From Portunus trituberculatus (Eukaryota; Arthropoda; Malacostraca; Decapoda; Portunidae), in assembly GCF_017591435.1 (NCBI RefSeq), contig NC_059259.1, positions 905,575-969,574 on the forward strand: DNA of 64,000 nt, written 5' to 3'. Below the pieces are notes generated by a model that saw nothing but the letters and a program-made list of their open reading frames with translations, was not told the DNA's origin and did no database searches. Position numbers and translations under genes: made by a program. Below are positions 9,469 to 20,811 of this stretch, one piece after another; the stretch's first letter is position 1; each line of letters opens with the position of its first letter.

Positions 9469-12400
9469 ATCAGTCTATCGACCACATCCGGGTGTTCGTC
9501 ACCCAGGAGGATGGTCTGCGTTAGCGGGAGGCCGCGACTCTGGCAATACGCCGCCAAGGGCCGCCTCTCCTCACGATAACGCACACAGTGAAGCAGGATG
9601 TGCTCAACAGAGAGGGTAACATTACAGCTGGAACACTGTGGTGGGAAGGCGTTGGCTATGTAGGGGAGCATGTGGGTGGGGAGGTGCAGCCCATCCTGAG
9701 GCGTGCGAGGACCACCTCCTCCCGCCTTGTGGGGCGATTGGAGGAGGCCCACTCGCCCAGGATAGGTTTGGTGGTGTGGAGGTGGAGGTTGTCCCAGTGA
9801 CTCTGCCACAGGAGTTTTGCTGATGATTTAACAACTGAGAGACATGACTGCAGATCCCGACGGAGGTTCCACGCTCCCTCGAGCTCTGCAGCAGACCGAG
9901 CTAGCATGTCAGCCTGTTCATTCCCGCGTATATTGGAATGTCCAGGCACCCAAACCAGTGAGAAGGATTTATGACATGAATTCAGCTTATTAATGATGTT
10001 GCCCTGGATTTCATTTGTATCCGTGCGGCCGGACTCTATTGCCTGAAGGGCTGACATAGAGTCCGAAAAATGACAATTGAATTATGAATTGAATTTAAAG
10101 CATAATCTATGGCTTTGTCAATAGCAAAAATTTCAGCAGAAAAACCGATGTATGGGTAGGCAGCCGGAACCTGAGGGCACATTCACGACCATACACTTGC
10201 ACCCACACATTCACCTGTCTTGGAGCCGTCTGTGTAGAGATGTAGGGATGGAGGGAGGCCAGCGACGAGGGCTCGGAAGTGGTGTTGGAGCTCCACCTCG
10301 GTAACCACAGCCTTCTTCCCCTGAAGCCAGTTGATGTTGAAGGTGGTGGTGGGAAGTTTCCATGGGGAAGGGTGGGCAGCACGAGCTGGTCCGCATCGTC
10401 CAGTCTCACGCCCGTTTGCTGGCAGAGCGTGTGTAGTCTGACTGAGACTGGACGGCGGACCGCATTGTGGAGGTGGTGGTGCTGCCATATAATCTTGTTT
10501 GCTGTGTTACCGAGGGAGCTTTCCGAGCCGCTTTTATCCCATGAGATAAAAGGAGGGCGTCGCGACGTAGTTGTAGCGGTGGTGTATTGGCCTCAACCTC
10601 CATCCGCGCCACACGAGTGCAGCGCAGGGCTCCAAGACACATTCGCACACATTCATTCTGCAGTACATCCAATCTCCTCAGTGTTGGTTCCGACGCAGAC
10701 CCATACACCAGTGAGCCATAGTCTAAATGAGAACGAATTAAGGACTTGTACACCATTAATAAAGATTTTCTGTCTGCTCCCCATGAAGTACCAGAAAGGT
10801 ATTTGAGGACATTGATCTTTTACGACAACGAATGAGCAATTCATTAACATGAGTCTTCCAATTGAGTCTGCTATCAAAATGCAGACCCAAGAACTTGACT
10901 GAATTTTGAAACGGTATCGGTTGGCCTTGAAGAGTTATTTGCAAATCAGGTACGTTACGTCTAGTGAAAACAACACCGATACACTTAGCAACTGAAAACT
11001 TAAATCCCCATAATGAGGCCCAATGCTGGACGGAATCAAGAGCATCCTGAATCCGCCCGCTGAGAATTGTGCGTTAGGCGAGGAGTGCCATAACGCACAA
11101 TCGTCGGCGTACAATGAGTATTTAAGATTCCTTGGGACGGGAGTTGTTGACAGAATATCATTAATCATTATACAAAATAAAATGGGACTAAGAACACTAC
11201 CCTGCGGCACCCGTTCTCCTGGACGAAAACGTCCGAGATTACGTTACCAGGAAGCTTGACAGAGAATGTTCTGTCCTGAAGAAAATTATAAACAAAAATG
11301 GGCAAGTTACCTCTGAAGCCATGAGCGTAGAGTTTCATGAGGATGCCGTGTCGCCATGTCATGTCGAAGGCTTTGTGGATGTCTAAAAACACCCCTATCA
11401 TGAATTCTTTTTGGCAAAAGCCTCTGAAATGCAATGCTCCAGGTGTGTTAGGTGATCCATCGTGCTTCGGTACTTCCGAAAGCCCGACTGCTGATCACCT
11501 AACAGACCCTTCGCTTCTAAAACAAAAAGTAGCCTTCGCTTTACCATACGTTCCATGACCTTACATAGACAGCTCGTGAGCGCAATAGGACGAAACGCAC
11601 TGGGGTCCGTAAGGCGTCCAGTCTTTTTGGGGATTGGGATGGTGTGGGCGAAGTGCCAAGACTGAGGGAAAGTGTAGGTGGTCCATATTCTATTGTAGAG
11701 CGTTAATAATTTTGAAAGGGAGTGGTGGCCGAGATTTTGTAACATGATATATGAAATATTGTCTGGACCAGGACTGGAGCCTTTACAGGATTTCAGGGCA
11801 AAGAGGAGTTCATCCAACGTAAACTCTGTGTTGTAGTCTGAGTTTACGCCTCCTGTGGCAAAGTTTGGGACAGTGAGTTCTGCAGCCTCCTTCCTTGGAA
11901 GGAAGGTAGGGTCATAATAAGTTGTGCTGCTGGCCTGATGGAATTGGTGGGCTATGGCATTTGCTATTTCTGTTTTGTTATCAATTATAATATCATTTAT
12001 TTTAAGGGTGTGATAGGAATATATGGTTTTCTGTTATTTAAGATATTTATTGTTTGCCATACTTTGGAGAGAGGGTGCGGTTAACAGATGATATGAATTG
12101 TCTGAATGAGTCTTTCTTTGCATTACGGATGACTTTCCTTGCCTGAGCCCTTGCCTTTTTATAGGCTATGAAATTTGCTTGACTGGGCTGCTGGCTGAAG
12201 TACCTGTATCGTCTATTGCGCTCACGAAGTGCTTGTCGGCAATCCGTTGTCCACCATGAGACTCCATGCTTAGTGTAAACTGCAGAAGTCTTCGGAATAC
12301 AAGCCTCAGCGGCGTGTAATATGGATTGTGTTGCGTTGCTGACCATCGTGTCAATGTCCTCGCCAGATATATCCACGTCGGCAACCCCACGGAAGGTTGC

Positions 12401-13089
12401 CCAGTCTGCTCTCTTGAAGTTAAACTTGGGAGGGCGGGGATTGGGCGGGATGTCGCGTGCATAAGAGATGCAGATGGGCAGATGGTCACTTCCGTGGAGT
12501 CGTCGATGACTTCCCAGGAGAAGTCAGGAGTATACCTGGCGAGAGCAACGACAGATCAATGGCAGACGCGTTACCAGTCCGATCATCTACACGAGTCGCA
12601 CTTCCATCGTTCAGAAGACAGAGGTTTGTCTGTAATAAAATGTTTACTATCTGCTCCCCACGTACACTTGACCTCTCACTTCCCCATTGTTGATGATGGG
12701 CGTTAAAGTCGCCAACAACTAGCCTGTTGCCCGGAAGCTGGCTAATAAGAGATGTAATGTCATCATCAACAATGGAGGTATTGGGAGGCAAGTAGAGGAA
12801 CAGATAGCCAGATACGTGTCGTTGAATCTCACCCTGCACGCGACCGCTTCCAGAGGTGTATTCAACGTCACTTCTGTTTGTGTCAGTGTTTTGTGTATGT
12901 ATATGGCAACGCCGTGTCCCTCATATCTTCTATACGGATGGTAGTGTTTTAGCACTGCAGGATCAGGCTGATCCTGTAGTCTCGTCTCTGTAGACAAATA
13001 ACGGACGGCCTGTGTATGTTCACTAAAAGTGACAAATATGGATCTTTATTCCGAATACTTCTGCAATTCCACTGTAACACCTTGAACAT
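9469..13089 (-). pseudogene. Element D ORF2: APE endonuclease, RT and RNase H (frameshifted)
   Basis: Start ATG at plus 13089-13087 overlaps the ORF1 stop. In order on the minus strand: VLQWNCRSIRNK (endonuclease start), GDFNAHH (about 12700), the linker with WWTTDCRQ (about 12260), RT with GPDNISYIML, FRPIALTS, FLDIHKAFD, PQGSVLSP and YADD (plus 11100-11111), then RNase H with all four acidic positions visible: YTDGSK (about 10220-10237), AEIFAID, SDSMSAL and GNEQADMLA, plus WVPGHSN (about 9940). The tail has CSSC...H...C. Many frameshifts and stops in RT (12045-11400) make it inactive. Truncated at 9469 by element C. Confidence 0.84.
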
Positions 13090-13091
13090 TA
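13087..13091 (-). promoter_or_regulatory. TAATG stop-start overlap between ORF1 and ORF2 of element D
   Basis: On the minus strand the ORF1 stop TAA shares its last A with the ORF2 start ATG. This UAAUG arrangement is the known termination-reinitiation signal of the R1-clade element SART1, where it couples translation of the two proteins. The ORF2 frame that follows encodes a proper endonuclease N-terminus, so the start is well supported. Use of the signal in this family is inferred. Confidence 0.7.
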
Positions 13092-14391
13092 TGGCTTAAG
13101 AGTTGTGGTGGCGGCCGTTTTCTTAGTCCTTTTGCGCTCAGAGGCGCTGCCGGGGGACCTCTCCCGGCCCTTACTAATGGTGACATCCATCGATTCATCA
13201 ATTGTTAACTCCCGGAGCTCGTCGAGAGGGAGCGAGCGTGAACTCCTTCTCGACGGCGCGGGAGCGGCGACGACATGAGAAGGGCGTTGACGTTCAAGCT
13301 TTGTTAAATTTAATTTATTAGACTTGTCTGTCTTCTCACCCTTACTGGGAGTACGAGAAATAGCAGACAGGTATGGAGCAGAGGAAGTTATAGGAGTAGA
13401 GGTTTTAGTAGTAGTAGTAGTAGTTTTAGCAGATGATGAGGCAGAGGTTGAAGGGGAATCAGTGGTGGTAGATGGAGCAGGCAGCAGGTCGCTGAGGTCA
13501 GTCTGGATAGCAACAGTACACATCTTAGGTGGAGCCCTTACTGTTGAAGCGTAGGAGACGTTTGAAGCAGGCGCGGCCTGCGTCTGCTTCACTCGCATCC
13601 TTGCTTCATAGTAAGAGATCCTTCAGTAGCCTTAACCGTGCAGACCTCTTTCTCCACTTTCCACGCGGGACAATCGCGTGAAAAAGTGGAGTGAGCACCT
13701 TCACAATTACGGCACTTCTCTACCAAGGATGTGCACTGGTCCACAGAGTGGCCCTCTCCTGCGCATCTACCGCAGTAAGCGTGGGAAGACCGACAAGCGT
13801 TACCATGGTGACCATAAAGCTGGCACTTGAAACAACGGAGAGGATTCGGAATGTAGGGACGAACGGGAACCGACTCGTACCCTACATGAATCCTCTCTGG
13901 CAACTTAGCAGCACTGAAGGTGAGAATGACTGATGCTGTGCTCCTTCTTGTACCGTCAACCATTTTAGTAATTTTCCGAGCCTCAATGACATCCTGATCA
14001 GTCATGCAATCGACGATCTCGGTCGGTTCCATATCCACAAAATCGCGGTGGGAAGCGACTCCCCGACACGAGTTCATGGACACTGGAATCGAAGCCTCGA
14101 TCTCGATGTCATGAATGAACCGGAGCTTCAACAATGATTTAACTTGATTTACGTTAAGTGTCTGAACAAGTAGATCACCACTAGCAAGTTTTTCACATTA
14201 ACGACATTTCCTATGTTACAGTCAATGACCTTCTTTATTATAAAAGAATTAACAGTAGACAGGCGGGTGTTCGTCTTGGAATGTAGAGTCACATACGTCG
14301 CTTTAGAGGGTCAATAGACAGTCTGGCAGTCGGGGTCGTCGATCAGTGTCCTCCCTCCCTTACGGGGAGGGCAGGAAGGTCCGTCAGGCAT
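13089..14391 (-). pseudogene. Element D ORF1: gag-like protein with CCHC zinc knuckles
   Basis: The ATG at plus 14389-14391 starts a frame MPDGPSCPP. It meets an in-frame TGA near 14311, reopens with TYVTLHSKTN, shifts by one base in an A-run near 14185, continues to a block rich in knuckles (CFKCQLYGHHGNAC, CGRCAGEGHSVDQC, CRNCEGAHS; about 13800-13690), shifts again near 13617 and ends in a Ser/Thr/Pro-rich tail at the TAA 13091-13089. Such ORF1 proteins bind element RNA in RNP particles. One nonsense codon and two single-base shifts suffice to explain the breaks, so decay is moderate. Confidence 0.82.
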
Positions 14392-14599
14392 GGAGGGTAC
14401 ACCCCTCCTGCAGGAGGAGCAGGACACAAGTGGGAGGTGGTCAGGAGGAGTTACCTAATGTCAGATTGTCCTGCCAAACCACTCTAGGGGGGCCGGACGG
14501 TGTTAATTCACCCCAAAAGTACGCTCACTGAGGCGGATCCTCCGTAGGTGAGAGAGGAAAGACAATCTGACGACCTGACAACAGACACCTTCTGTTGCC

Positions 14600-15082
14600 G
14601 CTAAGGTGAAGAGGCAAATCTAAACACACTGGGCAGTGGGAATCCTAACTTTATTTAGCTAATGCCTAAGCCTAATGGGCGTACAAAAAGTCCACACAGA
14701 GGTGGCTGAAGGACAGAGCGCAGGACACGTGTTTGTAGCACGGTGTCTAGGCCGAGTCTGAGGACTTTTTTTTTTTTTTTTAAGGGGGTGAAGAATGGAA
14801 GAATAGCTAGCTAAGAGAAAGTTTGTGGGAAGAGAAGGGGTGAAAGAAAGATGGAGAAAGACAGAGTGTGGGTTTGACCACATTACTATTTTTATACATA
14901 TTTTTATTTGTTTTACATTTTCCTTATTTTTATTTTAACAATATCTGACACTCCAGATTATTGATATAATATGAATTTATATTTGAATTGTGAAAAATAA
15001 TATACGAGCCACAAATGCACTAAACAGAAACACAGCTTTCCCTGTAAAACACTCCTGAAGGAAGTTTGGCCTGCCCTACATG

Positions 15083-15118
<36 letters not shown>

Positions 15119-15535
15119 TGTGTATTTGTGCCTTACTAAGTACATTATCTTGTATGGCAGCTTCCCCCAGAAGAAACACAACTTTCCTTAACCAATACAG
15201 ACTGTGTAGTGCTGCGGCCCCTAATGTTGTATTATATACATAAATGGATATTTTATGAATTTGGGTACAAATATTATGGTTGAGTGATGATAGGTCCGTC
15301 GTCCTCGCTGGTCCGAATCATACTGGTCGCTCGTCCTCTGCAATTCAATCTGTGGAAACTAAGAACATTAATTCCATTGGTGCTGTTGCCTATGGTGGTT
15401 CCCAGCTAAAAGTGTACCTACTCTTGGGAATCCACGTGTATGTATTAGTGTGTTTGTGACGATTCTCAGGTTCTTTTTTCGATTCATTTTATGGTTTCAT
15501 CCGTAGTTTTGCTTTTACGGTGGTTTCAGAATGTT
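14600..15535. other. Non-coding stretch with T-run and (AG)n microsatellite
   Basis: A T-run at 14766-14781 and an (AG)n tract at about 15086-15117 followed by (GT)n are the only regular features. The stretch 15300-15535 is probably 3' UTR of element E on the minus strand. No convincing gene or RNA is visible. Confidence 0.5.
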
Positions 15536-16480
15536 TTAAGTTATTATCGCTTGAGGTTGTTCCATCGTGATTATCTTGCTACATTTGGGAAACCAGCTAT
15601 GTATATTATTATGCGGAGTTATTAATGTATAATATTGCTCATTTTCACTTATTTTAATGGTTTCCCATGTGTTTAATGCCCTCTGATAATTCAAGATGTT
15701 TAGAGGAGTGATTCCATATTTGATATGTAAATCGGCAGTATTTAGTTGCTGCTGTTCATTACAGTGAATAAATCTCACAGCTTTATTCAGTATTGTTTGC
15801 ATTTTCTTTTTTGGGGTTTTAGATGCCATACAGAGTGGTATTGATGGGTATGTAATTACCGGAATTAGGAGAGTTTTTACTAATATTGTCTTTTTTTCAG
15901 GTTTTAAACCGCTGAACCTTCTTGATTGTGATAAAATTCCTTTACCTTTATTTATTGTCCTTGTAATATGGTTAACAAATCCATGTGTTGATATATTCAA
16001 CCCAAGAAGTTTTCCCTTTTTACTTGTTTCAATTTTTTTGCCATTTACTTTGATGTTTATTGTTTTAAGTTGTGCAATGGGTATAATTTGGAATTTTTCT
16101 TCACTGGTTTTGATCTTCCAATTCCTTTCAAATTTGCTTATTCTTTCAATCTCTCGTTCTACTTTTGCCTTCATCATTAACTTTGACTTACTTGGAGAAG
16201 TAAAAAGTATCTGTGTAATATCATCAGCATACATGATGTCAAGGCAGCCATACTCAGATGAAGAAAGATCATTAGTGAACAAGGTATATAGTGTTGGAGA
16301 TAATACGCTGCCTTGTGGAACACCACTTACGAGATTGATGTCCTTGCTGAATTTGGTGCCTATACTTATTTTTGCTTTGCGATATTCCAAAAAATTACAT
16401 AGAATTTTCTCCAATATGTCTGGTAATCTCAATCTTAATATTTTGTATTTAAGGGCATTATGCCATACTTTATCAAAGGC
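15536..16480 (-). pseudogene. Jockey-type RT fragment E, long uninterrupted frame
   Basis: A single open frame of about 315 codons starts at the motif DAFDKVWHNAL (conserved RT block with the first catalytic Asp missing, because the element is 5' truncated there) and runs through SGVPQGSVLSPTLY and YADD (plus 16220-16231), then a thumb with LLGLNIS and a C-terminal domain, to a stop at 15536. Frames this long without a stop are rare in the window, so the insertion is probably recent. Lacking endonuclease and N-terminal RT, it is a 5'-truncated copy and not a functional gene. The upstream sequence VVASS joins unrelated DNA. Confidence 0.85.
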
Positions 16481-16483
16481 GTC

Positions 16484-16700
16484 TGAGGACGCCACCACGC
16501 ACCCACCTTATAAAGGCAGCGGCCATGATAGGCGCTGCCTACGTCATCCCTCTTGTTCTCCCTCGAGGGACTCCCTATATAAGAACTCGTAGCTACATAG
16601 ATGAAGAGAAGAGGAGGATTTGGTGACTAAATACATACCCTAATATTGGGTAATAATCCCAACCCAGTACTGCCACTCAGTACAATAAAGAAATAAAATG
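16484..16700 (+). other. LTR-like or promoter-like fragment (weak)
   Basis: This stretch has a hairpin GGCAGCG...CGCTGCC (about 16514-16538), a TATA-like CTATATAAG (about 16573) and a polyadenylation-like CAATAAAG (about 16682), a spacing that recalls the U3-R-U5 order of an LTR. No TG/CA ends or target duplication could be fixed, so the assignment is tentative. Confidence 0.25.
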
Positions 16701-17238
16701 AAGAAAAAAAAATCAGAGGGAATTACAGGATTCAACAGAAAAGAAACACAAGAAAACATTAATTCAGCCTTTTTTTCTAATTTTTGCCCAGTGTGGTGGT
16801 GTTCCCTTCCTCCCCCACACACACACACACATTAGAGCGGATCCAGAAAATTGCTACAAAGATGGGGCAGGAACTAAAGGCCCTTACATATGAAGAAAGG
16901 CTGAAGGAAATGGATCTGCCAACCTCACAAGATAAAAGAGAACGCTGGGACCTAATAACAATGTGCAAGATAGTCAATGGCATTGAAAAAAAAATAGAAA
17001 AGGAAGATCTGGTGCTGGTGACAGAAGATGGAAGGACAAGAGGACATGTAAAGATCAGGATGAGGCAGTGTGTGAAGGATATTAAGAAATACAGTTTTCC
17101 ACACAGGACGGTGAAAAAATGGAATGCATTGGGTAATGAAGTTGTTACAGCACATAATGTGCAGAACTTTAAATAAAAAATAGGATAAATGGAGACAGGA
17201 CACTATGAGCCCCACTCCAACCCTGTCTGTACAATACA

Positions 17239-17555
17239 TCTACTAAGCGTTTCAGAGAGATTTTTTCTAGAATAACTTTGTAAGGAACACGCATATCATT
17301 ATGAAATTTTGCCACAGTGTACTTGACACCCTCCCCTAATATCCCAATGTGTCAAGAATCGTCAACAGTATATAATAATGGCACGGACAAGTGGTGAGAA
17401 ATGGTGACGTAGAACTATCTGTGACGTAGTAACAAGCTCCACCCACATAGTCCTTCCCCCTGCTCCGATCCTCCCTCTCTTCCATCCCCCTCCCCATTTT
17501 TCGCTCCCTTCCTCCCCTCCCCTCCTTTCCCCTCCTCATCTATGTATTCCCCAAC

Positions 17556-17600
<45 letters not shown>

Positions 17601-17838
17601 ATCACCATTTCTCACCACTTGTCCGTTTCTTCGTGAGGGATAAGTGACTTTCTCCTATTTTCATAGGGAGAAGTGCCATTATTATATACTGTTTACGATT
17701 CATGACACATTGGTATATCAGGGGAGGGTGTCAAATACACTGTGGCAAAATTTCAGAATGATATGCGTGTTCCTTACAAAGTTATTCTAGAAAAACATGC
17801 CTTCAAACTCTCTGAAAGACTGAAACGCTTAGTAGGTA
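17239..17838. mobile_element. Foldback/MITE-like element with long inverted arms
   Basis: The left arm (17240-17413) and right arm (17597-17835) are inverted copies starting CTACTAAGCGTTTCAG. The right arm has about 55 extra bases (17627-17680 area) missing on the left. The loop between them is C-rich with a (CT)n run (about 17555-17598). The element sits inside the 3' tail of element F, with AATACA on both sides (17233-17238 and 17839-17844) as a probable target duplication. No transposase is encoded, so it is non-autonomous. Superfamily unknown; long arms recall Mutator-like or foldback elements. Confidence 0.75.
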
Positions 17839-17853
17839 AATACAACTAGGCAA

Positions 17854-17909
<56 letters not shown>
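17854..17909. repeat. (AC)n microsatellite
   Basis: Perfect dinucleotide tract directly after the AACTAGGCAAATAC end of element F. Confidence 0.95.
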
Positions 17910-17912
<3 letters not shown>

Positions 17913-18557
17913 GAAAAAAAATATGAAAATACAGCAAATTCTCAGTTTATCTCAGTCTGCTCTCCCGTTTTCTCTTTGGTAGGTGGCGAGTGGTTTGCGT
18001 GTGTGTTAGTAAGTAACCGACCACTTGTGTGTTTGTGTCTTGGCCCTGTGTGTGTTTGCGTGTCCCCGGCCCAACTTGCTGCCGCTAACCTAGACAGAGC
18101 CACACACACCTGGCTGAGCACGGGAGTAGCAGGTGTGGAGAGTTAGGACCACTGCATGTTAATTACGTACTGTGTTCCAACCTTTGCGCGAGTCGTGCAG
18201 GTGTGGACACTGAACGGGCTACTACAACCACGCCTATGTAACCTGTAACCTTGCCAAACACTAGCCAGCATGCAGTGACCCTCTGTAACCTGTAACCTTG
18301 CCAAACACTACAGTTTTGTCTTTGTCCTTGTGTTTTTGGTCTGTTTGGTCATTCCTCCACATGGCTCTACAGGACACATGTTTTTATTCACTAACGAGTT
18401 ATTTAATATTTATCTCTATATGCCATATTGATGTCAAGTTTCCATGCCATAGCAGTCAGGAAATAGAAAAATTTTTAGTTGTTTTTTTATTTTTTTCTAT
18501 TTAGAAAGCTCGTTAGTTTTAGTGATGGCAAGAGGGGTTTATTGTACTGTTACACCA

Positions 18558-18613
<56 letters not shown>

Positions 18614-18899
18614 CCTCACAGAGTTTGTGTACTGTTAACAGTCTCTAGAGAAGGATATGCTGGGCAGAACTTGTGAAGTTTGTTTCCTTGTGCAAGGGAA
18701 CTCAATACAACAGTGAGTCCAACACCAGACTGCTCTTATCACTCTTATCTCTGTCACTAATGCTTCTCACTAACTGTTCTTTTAATGTTCTCTTCTTTAG
18801 TACAATGTGTGTAACATTTAGAGAATTCTGCTACATTACAGAAGCTCCTTGATCATCTTGGTCACTTAACATACGAGCCACAGCTCCCCAATACTAGAA
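17910..18899. other. Non-coding region with (GT)n and a short duplication
   Basis: A (GT)n tract occupies about 18558-18611. The segment CCTGTAACCTTGCCAAACACT occurs twice (about 18242 and 18290), roughly 50 bp apart. GC content near 18000-18250 is higher than around it. No open frame, splice pair or RNA gene could be supported. Confidence 0.4.
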
Positions 18900-20215
18900 T
18901 ACAACACTAAATGTTACTGAACAATGTTAGCCCTGGCTCTGCCCATCTGCTGCCTGAGTTGGGCAGCAAGATCTTCTGCAGTATTTCCAGGCCATTCTTG
19001 GCACAACAGTACAGTGTTGGGACACCAGATCTGACATTTGAGGAGTACTGAAGTGTGTACATGAAGTGTGGTTCCAGCCATGACTGGACGAGTATCAATG
19101 CCTTCACGGGGCTCCACCACACAGTAATTCTCTCTTGTCTGGTGGACGACCGGTGATCAAAGCTTGTTGTGGTAAGACACATGTTTGGAATATTGTTCTC
19201 AGTATCCTGGCTTCTGTTGGCAACCAGTGGAACTCTACCAAGACAGGAGTGATTCTCTCATGGTGGAATTCCTTGGATTAATCTCATGGCTTTATGCAAG
19301 ACGATCTGAAATGTTCTTAATTGGAGCTTGACAGGTTATAATAAATTGAATTGCATTGATCCACTCCTGATATAGTATTGTTAATCACCAATTTCTTGAT
19401 AGAATCTTCATCCTGGTATCCATGGTAAAAGCAACATTTCTGAGGTGATGTCCACCAATTCACACAACATTATTTTTCTGACATTTCAGTGACAATGTGG
19501 AATCCAGCACCACTGACGAGTCACAAACACTTTTAACAGTGTGAACTTCACTGCCACTTATGATTAGGTTAACCTCACCAAAATCTCTCAGATTGCCATT
19601 CTCTCCCACAAGCATGAGTTCAATATTGTCAATATTTAATTTTAGTTGCTTATGGTATAATGCATTCAGTTATTCACTGAGTTTATAACATTATCTTAGC
19701 ATTAGTATTTTTTATTTCAGTGATGGAAAAAGCAGAACAGGGTGTTGTCAGCAAGTAGCTTAAGTCAAACAGCCTGTTGTTGTAATACCCGGGACAAACC
19801 AGTCATTTATACACAAAATGAAATAGCCCTACCACACTTCCTTGTGGAACTTCTCCCATCAGAACTTCATGTGATGAAAAACAATCTCCTTTGCACACAA
19901 TAACTTCTGTTTTGTATATAACTCAAGGTGTTTCAGTGCACTGTCAACCAGTCCAGTGCTTCTTAGATCTTTTACCACCAGTTCATGGACAACCATATCA
20001 AATGGCATATCAAATGGAGCATTTAAGATCTAAAATGACTAACCTGCCACATTTATCCCCATCCATCATTTCTTGTTAATCATTAACAACATAACAGATG
20101 GTGGCTCCAGTATGACATACTGGCCTGCATGTACACTGACTATCTGGCAATACATGGACCTTCTCCAAATGTTTCACCAACTATTCATTAATTACATACT
20201 CTAATAATTCAGACA
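18900..20215 (-). pseudogene. Fossil CR1/Rex-like reverse transcriptase
   Basis: On the minus strand, degraded RT motifs appear in the expected order: LLEYV near 20205, LVILDL (about 20030), GEVPQGSVVG (about 19850), then KLNIDNIELMLVG (about 19640-19600), GSEVHTVKSV, VVLDSTLSLKCQ (about 19500), AMRLIQGIPP (about 19270) and WSPVKALI (about 19120). The order and spacing match the RT thumb and C-terminal part of a CR1/Rex-type element. Stops and indels are frequent, marking it as one of the older layers here. The YADD region cannot be read with confidence. Confidence 0.6.
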
Positions 20216-20445
20216 GGCTTGTCTGTTGCAGAGAAATTTTTTGCCTCACTTCCTACTTAATTCTTGACACCACAGAGAGCTTTGGCATGTCTGGTGAGGT
20301 TAGTCTTTGTGATAAATTTCATGCCACAACATGCACACTCATATTTCCTGATGCCACTATATGTCAGGGTGTGTGTGGTGAATTTCTTGCCACACTCCTC
20401 ACACTCATGATTCCTGACACCACTGTGTGTCTTGATATGTCTGTG
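20216..20445 (-). pseudogene. Inverted partial copy of the zinc-finger gene 3' end
   Basis: Read on the minus strand this repeats, with high identity, the end of the plus-strand zinc-finger gene (about 21545-21765), including the last two fingers, the stop TAA and the frameshifted sequence after it (to TTTCTCTGCAACAGACA). One finger has lost 18 bp between ACC and ACACAC, so the copy is also damaged. Homology ends at about 20215 and 20445, each edge meeting RT-derived DNA. It faces the original gene as a hairpin arm about 1.1 kb away. Confidence 0.85.
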
Positions 20446-20451
20446 GTATCT

Positions 20452-20570
20452 ATGCTAAGTACTTTACATTCTTTAATATTAAACTGCATTTGCCATCTGT
20501 CTGTCCATTTGTTCATTCTGTCCAAATCTGTCTGCAAGGCAACAGCATCCATGCATGCCACTCAATCCCA
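20452..20570 (-). pseudogene. Short RT fragment next to the inverted zinc-finger copy
   Basis: On the minus strand about 30 residues (LQTDLDRMNKWTDRWQMQF and following) match the stretch just after the FADD box of CR1-type RTs, with the usual W..WQM.FN pattern. No other RT block adjoins it. Confidence 0.65.
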
Positions 20571-20811
20571 TAATGCCACATCTCCCTGTCCCAATCCCAG
20601 ACACCCATGCCCCCCTAACCCAGCACTCTTGCCACCAGCCACTGACCATCCATGCCAGTATGCCATCATAACCCCAGTCCCTCCTTCCTCCACAGGCCAC
20701 GCCATGCACTGACCTCTCCAGCTGGCTTCCCTGAGGATCCCTGCAGGACGGGTTGTGGCGTGTGGCTCCGGGAGTAGTGCTGCGGTGGAGGCTGTGAGAC
20801 CAGGCACCACC

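Larger units (their letters stand above)
9469..14600 (-). mobile_element. I/R1-like non-LTR element D with gag-like ORF1, endonuclease, RT and RNase H
   Basis: On the minus strand the order is: 5' region (about 14600-14392, outer limit uncertain), ORF1 (14391-13089) and ORF2 (from 13089 downward) with endonuclease, RT, RNase H and a C-terminal CCHC-like region, cut off at 9469 by element C. The RNase H domain separates it from the CR1 and Jockey elements and points to the I/Nimb or R1-type group. ORF1 and ORF2 overlap as TAATG. The copy is nearly full length but has many frameshifts. The missing 3' end was not found elsewhere in the window. Confidence 0.85.
16836..17910 (+). mobile_element. 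CR1 family-2 element F, 3' fragment with (AC)n tail
   Basis: The C-terminal coding end of a family-2 element (TYEERLKEMDLP, GRTRGH, RMRQCVKDI, KKYSFPHRTVKKWNAL) closes near 17175. The 3' end should read as in element J, ACAATACAACTAGG then AAATAC(AC)n. Here that tail is split by a 600-bp foldback element (17239-17838) and resumes with AATACAACTAGG and (AC)n at 17854-17909. It is 5' truncated at 16836 and has no RT core. Confidence 0.8.

Noticed and set aside
16038..16592. Plus-strand frame of 184 codons
   Set aside because: Antisense shadow of the uninterrupted RT frame E.
20755..20811. GTG start giving 19 extra residues to the zinc-finger protein
   Set aside because: Eukaryotic genes rarely start at GTG, and the ATG at 20812 has a good Kozak context.
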